Source: Bacillota bacterium (GTDB lineage: Bacteria; Bacillota; Clostridia; Christensenellales; CAG-138). From it: a DNA stretch of 5,321 bases. Every line of letters starts with the position of its first letter. Positions within the stretch are counted from its first letter, which is position 1. The notes beneath the pieces are model-generated. The model did not search any database. It was given only the letters and a program-made list of their open reading frames with translations, and had not been told where the DNA came from. A program made the translations under genes and the position numbers. This document shows, piece by piece, positions 1 to 5,321 of the stretch. The stretch spans positions 1-5,321 of the forward strand of contig JAEZIE010000149.1 of NCBI GenBank assembly GCA_023416175.1. Direction: 5' to 3'.

Positions 1-551
1 GGAAAGCGGGCGGCGAGCCATTCCCGCGTACGCAGCGCAAACTTGAACACCGCCCGGCCATCCTGGATATCCGTGCACAGCGGGTCAAAGAGTATTCCCC
101 GGTTGTCCGTATGCCGGATGAACGCGCCGCCCAAGCCGCCGTTCAAAGCCGGGTCGTACCCCACTTCTTGCACGCAGTAGCCGCCCACCAGCAAATCGTG
201 CACCATGCGCCGGTACTCGCGCTCGTAGCAGGCGGCGTCGTGGTTTTCACGGATGAGCGCCTCCACCACGCGGGCGGCGCGCGTATCCTCCGACGTTTCC
301 GGCGTAATGACGGCCTCGGGCAGCGCGTCCATTAAGTCTGCCGCGATGTTTTCTACCGTCGACTGTATCACCGGCGTGACCGGGCGCGGCTCGTTTGGGT
401 CCTGCTGCGGCACATCGTGCCAGTGATCGCCGCAATACATCCGCTCTGCATGTTCAAGCCGCTGCCACTCGTTCGCGCAGGCGGAACGGAACTCCTCAAA
501 CAGCGCGTACGCGCGGGTTTTGAGCGCTTCTGTCGCTTCGCTCTTTCGCAT
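1..551 (-). CDS. Phage portal protein, P22-like type, N-terminal part (cut by window edge)
   Basis: The reverse strand is open from ATG at 551 to the window edge (183 complete codons, no stop). Portal proteins form the dodecameric ring at one capsid vertex through which DNA is packaged and ejected. Features that fit: an acidic helical N-terminus; ANEWQRLEHAERMYCGDHW (residues 26-44), the 'W..a...Y.G.qW' element of P22-like portals; RPVTPVIQSTVENIAADLM (56-74), the usual 'N/T...i..iv..l' helix; LVGGYCVQEVGYDPALNGG (121-139), the 'G.g...v.yd' strand; and FDPLCTDIQDGRAVFKF (155-171), very like the 'DP..tDiqD.r..f' portal element. The start at 551 has AAAGGGG (558-564) six bases upstream. An in-frame ATG at 584 lacks a Shine-Dalgarno sequence. 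A GGAGG at 578-582 instead serves an ATG at 570 in another frame, which stops after 24 codons. No terminase precedes it, so this may be a prophage edge or remnant. Family call is from remembered motifs. Confidence 0.82.
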   Translation of the reverse strand, partial: MRKSEATEALKTRAYALFEEFRSACANEWQRLEHAERMYCGDHWHDVPQQDPNEPRPVTPVIQSTVENIAADLMDALPEAVITPETSEDTRAARVVEALIRENHDAACYEREYRRMVHDLLVGGYCVQEVGYDPALNGGLGGAFIRHTDNRGILFDPLCTDIQDGRAVFKFALRTREWLAARF

Positions 552-592
552 CCATATCCCCTTTCCCCATTCGTCCGCCTCCATTAGGGCAT

Positions 593-615
593 AAAAAGAT
601 CCGCGTAAACGGATC
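593..615 (-). terminator. Intrinsic terminator of the minus-strand RNA
   Basis: Read on the minus strand, GATCCG (610-615) pairs perfectly with CGGATC (598-603) across a six-base loop and is followed at once by five T residues (593-597). The stem is short, but the T run gives the direction: no T run follows on the plus strand. It lies about 40 bases before the portal gene start, so it would end transcription arriving from the intergenic region rather than from the portal gene. Confidence 0.6.
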
Positions 616-837
616 CCCTCATACGAACAAATGTTTTTATACTAGCAGTATACCACCGGGTTTCATGCTGTACAGGTAAGAGTGGTTCTTAGAAGGGCGG
701 GCCCGAAGCGCTGCCTGTGGCAGAGCAAGCGAGGGCTTAGCCCAATGAGCAAGGAAGTACCGCAACCGGTAGGGAGCGGTACGACCATTGCGAATTGAGA
801 TGAGTGCCTCGGGCCAAAACCATTGCGCTCTTTTTCG
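593..837 (-). ncRNA. Candidate structured non-coding RNA of about 245 nt, family unknown
   Basis: This stretch has no convincing protein gene but is dense in complementary segments. The outer helix pairs 700-706 with 809-815 (7 perfect pairs) and continues through 708-712 with 803-807. On the minus strand the 707/808 position becomes a G-U pair, giving ten continuous pairs. Inside are a 7-bp hairpin (757-763 with 776-782, 12-base loop), a 4-bp hairpin (733-736 with 740-743) and a 5-bp hairpin (711-715 with 719-723). The 5-bp hairpin partly competes with the end of the outer helix. Outside it, 652-656 can pair with 682-686, and 638-643 with 647-652. The minus strand is preferred because a TTGCGC-17-TATATC promoter lies just upstream and a hairpin-T-run terminator closes the unit. 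I do not recognise riboswitch, 6S, SRP, tmRNA or RNase P signatures. The raiA RNA is worth testing as a family match. A 101-codon ORF reading through it overlaps ychF and is judged spurious. Confidence 0.5.
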
Positions 838-851
838 GATGCCGATATAAT
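823..851 (+). promoter_or_regulatory. ychF promoter
   Basis: TTGCGC (823-828), a 17-base spacer and a consensus TATAAT (846-851) form a strong housekeeping-sigma promoter. The expected start site is near 858, giving a leader of about 49 bases to the ychF ATG. The -10 box overlaps that of the divergent minus-strand promoter. Confidence 0.72.
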
Positions 852-872
852 CAAAACTGGATAAACGCGCAA
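844..872 (-). promoter_or_regulatory. Minus-strand promoter for the candidate RNA
   Basis: On the minus strand a -35 box TTGCGC (867-872) is followed by a 17-base spacer and a -10 box TATATC (844-849), a good housekeeping-sigma arrangement. A TGA just before the overlapping TTATAT could also act as an extended -10. Transcription would begin near 837, just before the self-complementary region. It mirrors the ychF promoter and uses the same -10 bases. Confidence 0.5.
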
Positions 873-906
873 AAAAGTACGATATAAGAAATAATGAGGT
901 GTTTTT

Positions 907-1992
907 ATGAAGCTAGGCGTCGTGGGCCTGCCCAACGTAGGCAAAAGCACGCTGTTCAATGCGATCACACAGGCGGGTGCGCAGGCGGCGAACTACCCGT
1001 TCTGTACCATAGAACCCAATGTCGGCATGGTGGCGGTACCGGATGAACGGCTCAACGTGCTCGCCAAAATGCACAACCCGGAAAAAATCACGCCCACCAC
1101 CATAGAGTTTGTGGATATCGCGGGCCTGGTCAAAGGCGCGTCCCGCGGGGAAGGCCTGGGCAACCGCTTCCTCGCGCACATCCGCGAGGTGGACGCCGTG
1201 GTGCATGTGGTGCGCTGCTTTGAAGATGAGAACATCGTACACGTGGACGGGTCCGTCAATCCCGCACGGGATATGGAGACCATCAACCTCGAGCTGATAT
1301 TCGCGGATATGGAAACCGTGGAGAAGCGGATCGACCGCGCAAAGAAGAACGCAAAAGGCGGGGACAAGGCGGCACAGATTGAAGTTTCGCTCTTTGAACA
1401 GGCGTATGCGCATCTCGAAAGCGGCAAACCCGCGCGCACGCTGCCCGAAGAAGCAAGGACGCTTTGCACAGAGAACTTTTTATTGACCGCAAAGCCCGTC
1501 ATCTACGTGGCCAATATCCGCGAAGAGGACGTTGGGAAGGCCGACCTTCCCCTGGTGAAGAAGCTCTATGACGAAGCCAAGGCAGAAGGGGCGGAAGCCA
1601 TCACCATTTGCGCGCGGGTGGAGGAGGAGCTTGCCTCGCTCGATCCCGAAGAGAAGGCGGCGTTTTTAGAGGAGCTGGGCATAGGCGAAAGCGGGCTGGA
1701 CCAATTGGTGAAGGCCTGCTACCGGCTGCTGGGGCTGATCAGCTACCTGACGGCCGGCCCCAAGGAAGTGCGCGCCTGGACGATAGAGCGCGGCACCAAA
1801 GCGCCACAGGCAGCGGGGAAGATCCATTCCGACTTTGAGCGCGGCTTTATCCGCGCGGAGGTCGTGGCCTACAATACTTTGATGCAGCATGGCTCCATGC
1901 AGGCCTGCAAGGACAAAGGGCTCATCCGTTCAGAAGGAAAGGAGTACGTGATGCAGGACGGGGACATTGTCCTGTTCCGTATCAACGTATAA
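907..1992 (+). CDS. ychF: Redox-regulated ribosome-associated ATPase/GTPase YchF (OLA1 family)
   Basis: This 361-residue protein is close to the usual family length of about 363 and appears intact. YchF is a conserved cytosolic P-loop NTPase of the Obg-related group that binds ribosomes and, in other bacteria, influences translation and stress responses. The P-loop is GLPNVGKS (residues 7-14), switch II is DIAG (70-73), and the specificity motif is NIRE (203-206). The family's NxxE in place of NKxD is linked to preferring ATP over GTP. Residues matching the E. coli redox cysteine Cys35 (here Cys33, in FCTIEPN) and catalytic His114 (here His112) are present. A charged helical segment (about 130-190) fits the coiled-coil insertion, and the C-terminal TGS domain runs from about 280, with IHSDFERGFIRAEV (306-319) and GDIVLFRINV at the end. 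GAGGTG (896-901) sits five bases before the ATG. The gene has its own promoter and terminator, so it is probably transcribed alone. Confidence 0.97.
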   Translation: MKLGVVGLPNVGKSTLFNAITQAGAQAANYPFCTIEPNVGMVAVPDERLNVLAKMHNPEKITPTTIEFVDIAGLVKGASRGEGLGNRFLAHIREVDAVVHVVRCFEDENIVHVDGSVNPARDMETINLELIFADMETVEKRIDRAKKNAKGGDKAAQIEVSLFEQAYAHLESGKPARTLPEEARTLCTENFLLTAKPVIYVANIREEDVGKADLPLVKKLYDEAKAEGAEAITICARVEEELASLDPEEKAAFLEELGIGESGLDQLVKACYRLLGLISYLTAGPKEVRAWTIERGTKAPQAAGKIHSDFERGFIRAEVVAYNTLMQHGSMQACKDKGLIRSEGKEYVMQDGDIVLFRINV

Positions 1993-2002
1993 TCCCGGCT
2001 TC

Positions 2003-2030
2003 ATTGGGCGGCAACTGCCGCCCAATTGTT
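2003..2030 (+). terminator. ychF terminator
   Basis: ATTGGGCGGC (2003-2012) pairs perfectly with GCCGCCCAAT (2017-2026) across the loop AACT, eleven bases after the ychF stop. The following TTGTT is a short, interrupted T run. The strong GC stem and position make it the ychF terminator. Confidence 0.82.
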
Positions 2031-2207
2031 GTGATACGGTCGAAACCATATTGGTCTGTTGGACGTTATAATAAATAGCGCAAGTTTGGAAAAAACTCCA
2101 ACCTGGCATGCGATTGCGTACGCCTGTATATGGACTGCGCTTTCTCCTATTGAGATGTAAACAAAGTAAGAATATCCGGCGTTTTTCCCCACAAAACGAC
2201 TGCTCTT

Positions 2208-2216
2208 TGATACAAT
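2208..2216 (+). promoter_or_regulatory. Possible extended -10 promoter for the SpoIID-like gene
   Basis: TGATACAAT is an extended -10 element (TGn followed by TACAAT), 68 bases before the chosen start codon. No convincing -35 box lies 16-18 bases upstream. The hexamer also resembles the sigma-E -10 (CATACAAT), but no sigma-E -35 is visible at the right spacing, so sporulation control is not supported. A second TATAAT at 2067-2072, also without a -35, is an alternative. Confidence 0.35.
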
Positions 2217-2270
2217 ATACGAAACGTACAATCAGGCGTTTTTGTGTAATTTTCTGGCATACGAAAGGTA

Positions 2271-2277
2271 AAAGGGG
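2271..2277 (+). promoter_or_regulatory. Ribosome-binding site fixing the SpoIID-like start
   Basis: AAAGGGG lies seven bases before ATG 2285 and decides between this start and the in-frame ATG at 2108, which has no comparable site. Starting at 2285 places a textbook signal peptide at the exact N-terminus. Confidence 0.8.
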
Positions 2278-2284
2278 CGATAGA

Positions 2285-5248
2285 ATGCGAAGAACGATTA
2301 GCAGCGTATTGCTGGCAATTTTCCTCCTCACGGTCATACCGCTTGCAGGAGCCCGTACAGCCGAGGCGGCAGATTATTCCAACGTACGCGTGCTGCTCTC
2401 CATCGGCAGCGTCAACGCACTGACCATCCCCATCAGCGGGAACTACTTCCTGCAGGAGAACGGCGCAAGCTTTAAAAATGGAACGCTGACCGTGCAAGTA
2501 TCGGGCACACAGCTCATTGTGTCGCATTCCTCCTCAGGGGAGCTTTACCGGGGCAAAACCGTACAGATCATGCGCGAAAACATCGATCCTTCGGCGGGCT
2601 ATTTCCGCCTTGCCACCTCCGGCGTCACGCGTACATTCCTAGGGCACCTTACGTTAAAATATTCGAGCGGCACAATCCGCGCCGTCAATACCGTGCCCCT
2701 GCCGCATTACCTCTACGGTGTGGTCGCCTATGAAATGAGCAACACGTTCCCCGCGGAAGCGCTCAAAGCCCAGGCCGTCGCAGCAAAATGCTATGTGCTG
2801 GCCGGCATGTCAGGCAGCAGCGATTATGACATTGGCGATACCGCGACGGACCAGGTTTATAAGGGTTACAATTCCAGTTACACCTATGTGATGAACGCGG
2901 TCGACGCAACCTACAACGTCGGGCTCTATCTTGGCAGCCAAATTTTGTGCAGCTACTTCGCCGCTTCCAACGGCGGCGCAACCATACTTCCTTCCGACGC
3001 GTGGGGCGGCTCCAACCGCTACCAGTGGGACAAAGCATATGACCGCAGGGAGGACCCGTACGACGTCGCTAACCCCTACAGCGTACAGGAAACGGTATTC
3101 TTCCCGGCAAGCGGGGAGAACGGCATGTCCGCAGCACTTTCCAACTATTTGCGCATCCGTGCGGGAATGGTGCTCCAGGGCGCAAGGTACATCGATGGCA
3201 ACAGCGTGGTTGTCGCCATCAACTCAATAGACGACTTCAGAATTAAGGCCGGAACCACGGCGGAAATCGCCATGAGCGTGGTCGTACAGCTTTCAGACGG
3301 TTCCCAGACCGCCATGGACTTTCAGTATAGCTTTGACCTGAATGAGCTTGTATGGAACGGCATCATGACCAAGCCGTCGCTCAGGCTCTTCACCATTAAC
3401 CCGGCCAAAAACGGCTATAACGTCACCCGCGGGCGCTACGGCCACGGCGTGGGCCTCTCCCAGCGCGGCGCACAGCAGATGGCGAACTCAGGCTGGAATT
3501 ACGAGAAAATCTTGAAGTTCTACTATCCCGGCGCCACCATTAAATCCATGGGGCTTACCGCCCCCACCAACCCAAATAAGCCCGTGGATACCACCCAGCC
3601 CACAGCGCCCGAACTCGGAACGCCGATCGCCACTGCGGTGACCACGGCCGACGTCAACTTCCGCGCCAAGGCTTCGGCATCTTCCACGTTGCTTGGCGCC
3701 TTGCCCAAGGGCCTGAACCTGAACGTATACGCACAGGAGAATGGCTTCTCGCTCACGCAGGTTAATGGCGTTTCTGGCTATGTGTCCAATACCTACCTCA
3801 AAATCACGCCGACCTCCGGCGGAACTGCGCCGAACCCTCCCGAATCTGAGCCGAGCGGCAATACGGTCATGGCTTATGGCGTGGTCAATTCCAGCACGCT
3901 CAATTTGCGCGATCAGCCCACTACCAATGGCAAGATACTCGCAAAGCTTACAAAGGGCAACGTCGTGAACATATACGGATATGTGCAGAGCAGCACGTGG
4001 TACTACTGCAACGCGGGCGGCGTAGACGGTTATGTCAGCGCGCAGTACATCACGCTCACGGGCACGCCTTCCACCAGTAACCCCTCCACAGGCAGTCCTT
4101 CGACCGACAGCACGCCCGTTATTACGCCCGAGAACGCGGCTCCCGTCAGCGGCACCATCGGCACCGTGGTTCAAACCGAGATCGTGCTGCGGTCCAATCC
4201 CTCCACTTCCAAGGGCACTGTCATCGCAAAGATCCGGAAAGATACGCAACTTCTTGTGCTGGGGCAGTCCGGCAGTTACTATGCCGTGCAGGTCAACGAC
4301 CTGCAGGGATATATCTCCAAGGATGGCGTAAAGCTTTCTTCGGGCAGTTCCACCAACAACACAGGCGGAACCGGCGGCAGCAATACGGCCACGGTATCCG
4401 GAGCAGGAGCAACCACTGCCTCCTCCAACTTCCGCAAGGGGCCTGGCACGAATTACGACGCCATTAAAGTGCTCGCAAAAGGCACAAAGCTCACCGTGCT
4501 TGGGCTGGAGAACGGCTGGTATAAAGTAGATGTGAACGGCACCACCGGCTATATCAGCAAGGCCTACGTCAAGCTGGACGCAACCGGTTCCGGCAACTCC
4601 TCTTCCGGCGGCACCACGGACACGGCGACTGGCACAGGCACAACCACGGCCTCCGTCAACTTCCGCAAAGGACCCGGCACGAGTTACAATGCCATCAAAA
4701 TGCTTGCAAAAGGCACAAAGCTCACCGTTTACTCTTTGGAAGGCGGCTTCTATAAGGTGGATGTGAACGGTACGCTGGGTTATATCAGCAAGGACTATGT
4801 GAAGCTTGATTCCGGTTCCTCCGGCGGAACGCAGGGTAGTTCCACCACCTGGGTGGGTGAGGTCTACAAGGAATGGGTGCGCATGCGCTCCACCCCCGAC
4901 CTCAGCTCCCAGAACAACGTCATCGGCGATTACAACGTCGGCACCCGCGTGACCATACTCGCCCAGACCAGCAACGGCTTCTACCAGGTGGTGGTCAATG
5001 GCGTGACCGGGTACATGCACAAGGATTACGTCAAGATCATAGGCGAGACGGAGGCGGCCAGCACCGCTTCGGGCACCACTACCGCAAACGTCTACCTGCG
5101 CGCCAAGGCCAGCTCCACCGGAACCGTGCTCACCACGATACCCAAGGGCTCGACGCTCTCCATACTGGGTAGCTCCGGCGAATACTACCAAGCGCAGTAC
5201 GGCTCGCTGACCGGTTACCTCGTGAAAAAGTATGTGTCCGTGCGATAA
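2285..5248 (+). CDS. Secreted SpoIID/LytB-domain protein with seven C-terminal SH3b repeats
   Basis: This is a 987-residue exported cell-wall protein. Residues 1-28 form a signal peptide: basic MRR, hydrophobic core, likely cleavage after AEA (26-28). Residues 31-130 are a beta-rich SpoIID N-terminal region. The SpoIID/LytB core follows: VPLPHYLYGVVAYEM (137-151), whose Glu150 aligns with the catalytic glutamate of SpoIID lytic transglycosylases; EALKAQAVAAKCY (158-170); YFAASNGG (224-231); and GHGVGLSQRGAQQMA (386-400) ending at FYYPGATIK (412-420). True SpoIID cleaves glycan strands stripped of stem peptides during engulfment. At about 340 residues it lacks SH3 domains, so this is a family member, not SpoIID itself. 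Seven SH3b-like repeats (about 449-508, 529-592, 624-684, 703-764, 785-841, 856-918, 929-987) probably bind peptidoglycan, joined by Ser/Thr/Gly/Pro-rich linkers. The 59 in-frame codons upstream look like untranslated leader. The gene is single, between two terminators. Activity is inferred. Confidence 0.95.
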   Translation: MRRTISSVLLAIFLLTVIPLAGARTAEAADYSNVRVLLSIGSVNALTIPISGNYFLQENGASFKNGTLTVQVSGTQLIVSHSSSGELYRGKTVQIMRENIDPSAGYFRLATSGVTRTFLGHLTLKYSSGTIRAVNTVPLPHYLYGVVAYEMSNTFPAEALKAQAVAAKCYVLAGMSGSSDYDIGDTATDQVYKGYNSSYTYVMNAVDATYNVGLYLGSQILCSYFAASNGGATILPSDAWGGSNRYQWDKAYDRREDPYDVANPYSVQETVFFPASGENGMSAALSNYLRIRAGMVLQGARYIDGNSVVVAINSIDDFRIKAGTTAEIAMSVVVQLSDGSQTAMDFQYSFDLNELVWNGIMTKPSLRLFTINPAKNGYNVTRGRYGHGVGLSQRGAQQMANSGWNYEKILKFYYPGATIKSMGLTAPTNPNKPVDTTQPTAPELGTPIATAVTTADVNFRAKASASSTLLGALPKGLNLNVYAQENGFSLTQVNGVSGYVSNTYLKITPTSGGTAPNPPESEPSGNTVMAYGVVNSSTLNLRDQPTTNGKILAKLTKGNVVNIYGYVQSSTWYYCNAGGVDGYVSAQYITLTGTPSTSNPSTGSPSTDSTPVITPENAAPVSGTIGTVVQTEIVLRSNPSTSKGTVIAKIRKDTQLLVLGQSGSYYAVQVNDLQGYISKDGVKLSSGSSTNNTGGTGGSNTATVSGAGATTASSNFRKGPGTNYDAIKVLAKGTKLTVLGLENGWYKVDVNGTTGYISKAYVKLDATGSGNSSSGGTTDTATGTGTTTASVNFRKGPGTSYNAIKMLAKGTKLTVYSLEGGFYKVDVNGTLGYISKDYVKLDSGSSGGTQGSSTTWVGEVYKEWVRMRSTPDLSSQNNVIGDYNVGTRVTILAQTSNGFYQVVVNGVTGYMHKDYVKIIGETEAASTASGTTTANVYLRAKASSTGTVLTTIPKGSTLSILGSSGEYYQAQYGSLTGYLVKKYVSVR
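4409..4579 (+). repeat. SH3b repeat 4, near-duplicate of repeat 5
   Basis: It encodes residues 709-765. It matches residues 786-842 at 46 of 57 positions by hand count, with an exact 77-codon (231-bp) offset. A 23-base stretch at 4475-4497 recurs identically at 4706-4728, which points to a fairly recent in-frame tandem duplication of unit plus linker. Confidence 0.85.
4640..4810 (+). repeat. SH3b repeat 5, near-duplicate of repeat 4
   Basis: It encodes residues 786-842 and is the downstream copy of the 231-bp offset pair. Differences from repeat 4 include Leu-Gly to Tyr-Ser (residues 739-740 against 816-817) and Trp to Phe in the aromatic strand. The copies have therefore begun to diverge. 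Confidence 0.85.
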
Positions 5249-5267
5249 GCCGGTTGAATAAACTGGC
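5249..5267 (+). other. Hairpin directly after the SpoIID-like stop codon
   Basis: GCCGGTT (5249-5255) pairs with AACTGGC (5261-5267), seven pairs including one G-U, with loop GAATA. It starts at the base after the stop codon and has no T run, so it is not a terminator by itself. It may stabilise the mRNA end, or be chance. Confidence 0.4.
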
Positions 5268-5283
5268 CACGGACAACAATGTA

Positions 5284-5316
5284 AAAGCCCCCGCTCCGAT
5301 GGAGCGGGGGCTTTCT
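5284..5316 (+). terminator. Strong intrinsic terminator of the SpoIID-like gene
   Basis: A perfect 14-bp stem (5284-5297 with 5301-5314) with a three-base loop GAT has a GC-rich core flanked by A's on the left and T's on the right. The symmetrical A/T flanks mean it could also stop transcription coming from the right, outside the window. Confidence 0.93.
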
Positions 5317-5321
5317 GATTG

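Larger units (their letters stand above)
3629..5245 (+). repeat. Array of seven SH3b-domain repeats inside the SpoIID-like gene
   Basis: Each unit is about 55-65 residues. A typical unit has an 'LNLR/VNFR..p' opening, a central 'i.kG..l.v' strand, an aromatic 'W/FYkV..ng' strand and a 'GYis..Yvkl' end. Units 1-3 and 6-7 are diverged, while units 4 and 5 are close copies. Spacers between units are low-complexity and differ in length (about 15-40 residues). Confidence 0.88.

Noticed and set aside
111..435. Small ORFs on either strand over the portal gene
   Set aside because: They are in other frames from the 183-codon open portal frame, which carries recognisable family motifs.
784..827. Direct repeat ACCATTGCG (784-792 and 819-827)
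   Set aside because: Only nine bases, two copies, and the second overlaps the ychF -35. It is too short to call an operator or att site, though it might matter for the RNA fold.
663..968. 101-codon minus-strand ORF
   Set aside because: It overlaps the ychF start and both promoters, reads straight through the self-complementary region and has no recognisable protein motif.
2086..2101. Hairpin TTGGA/TCCAA with an A-rich loop in the ychF to SpoIID-like intergenic region
   Set aside because: Only five pairs and no T run; too weak to support a terminator or riboswitch.
2178..2243. Direct repeat GGCGTTTTT (2178-2186 and 2235-2243)
   Set aside because: Nine low-complexity bases in an AT-richer leader; expected by chance.
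2108..2284. In-frame upstream extension of the SpoIID-like gene (59 codons from ATG 2108)
   Set aside because: No ribosome-binding site, residues of non-coding character, and it would bury the signal peptide. ATG 2285 has AAAGGGG seven bases upstream.
3488..5191. 567-codon minus-strand ORF opposite the SH3b repeats
   Set aside because: It is the complement of a codon-biased GC-rich gene with clear domains. Its translation is repetitive, mirrors the SH3 array and has no domain of its own.
1..5321. CRISPR arrays, tRNA/rRNA genes, transposases or insertion sequences
   Set aside because: No regularly spaced short repeats, tRNA-like cloverleaf, rRNA segments or transposase motifs were seen. The only repeats are the coding SH3b units.

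Overview
The window looks like a GC-rich Firmicutes (probably clostridial) chromosome. The evidence is a SpoIID/LytB-family wall enzyme fused to bacterial SH3 repeats, Gram-positive-style ribosome-binding sites (AAGGGG, GAGGTG), strong intrinsic terminators, and a phage portal gene of a type I associate with clostridial prophages. The sequence alone does not fix the genus.

Layout from left to right. (1) Bases 1-551, minus strand: the first 183 codons of a phage portal protein, cut by the window edge. No terminase gene stands before it, which is unusual for a portal gene. (2) Bases 552-906: 355 bases without a protein gene but not empty. They hold a strongly self-complementary stretch (about 650-815) bounded on the minus strand by a good promoter (TTGCGC-17-TATATC) and a hairpin-plus-T-run terminator. 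I read this as a stand-alone structured RNA gene of about 245 nt, family not recognised. The ychF promoter faces the other way and shares the same -10 bases. (3) Bases 907-1992, plus strand: ychF, a complete housekeeping ribosome-associated ATPase/GTPase, closed by a 10-bp terminator hairpin. (4) Bases 1993-2284: intergenic, with a weak promoter candidate and the leader of the next gene. (5) Bases 2285-5248, plus strand: a secreted 987-residue protein with a signal peptide, a SpoIID/LytB catalytic-type domain and seven SH3b repeats on Ser/Thr/Gly/Pro-rich linkers. It is followed by a hairpin and a very strong 14-bp terminator.

ychF and the SpoIID-like gene each have their own terminator and look monocistronic; nothing suggests a functional link between them. 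The most interesting part is the 552-906 region: a probable unassigned structured RNA, a mirror-symmetric divergent promoter shared with ychF, and phage DNA starting about 40 bases beyond the RNA's terminator.
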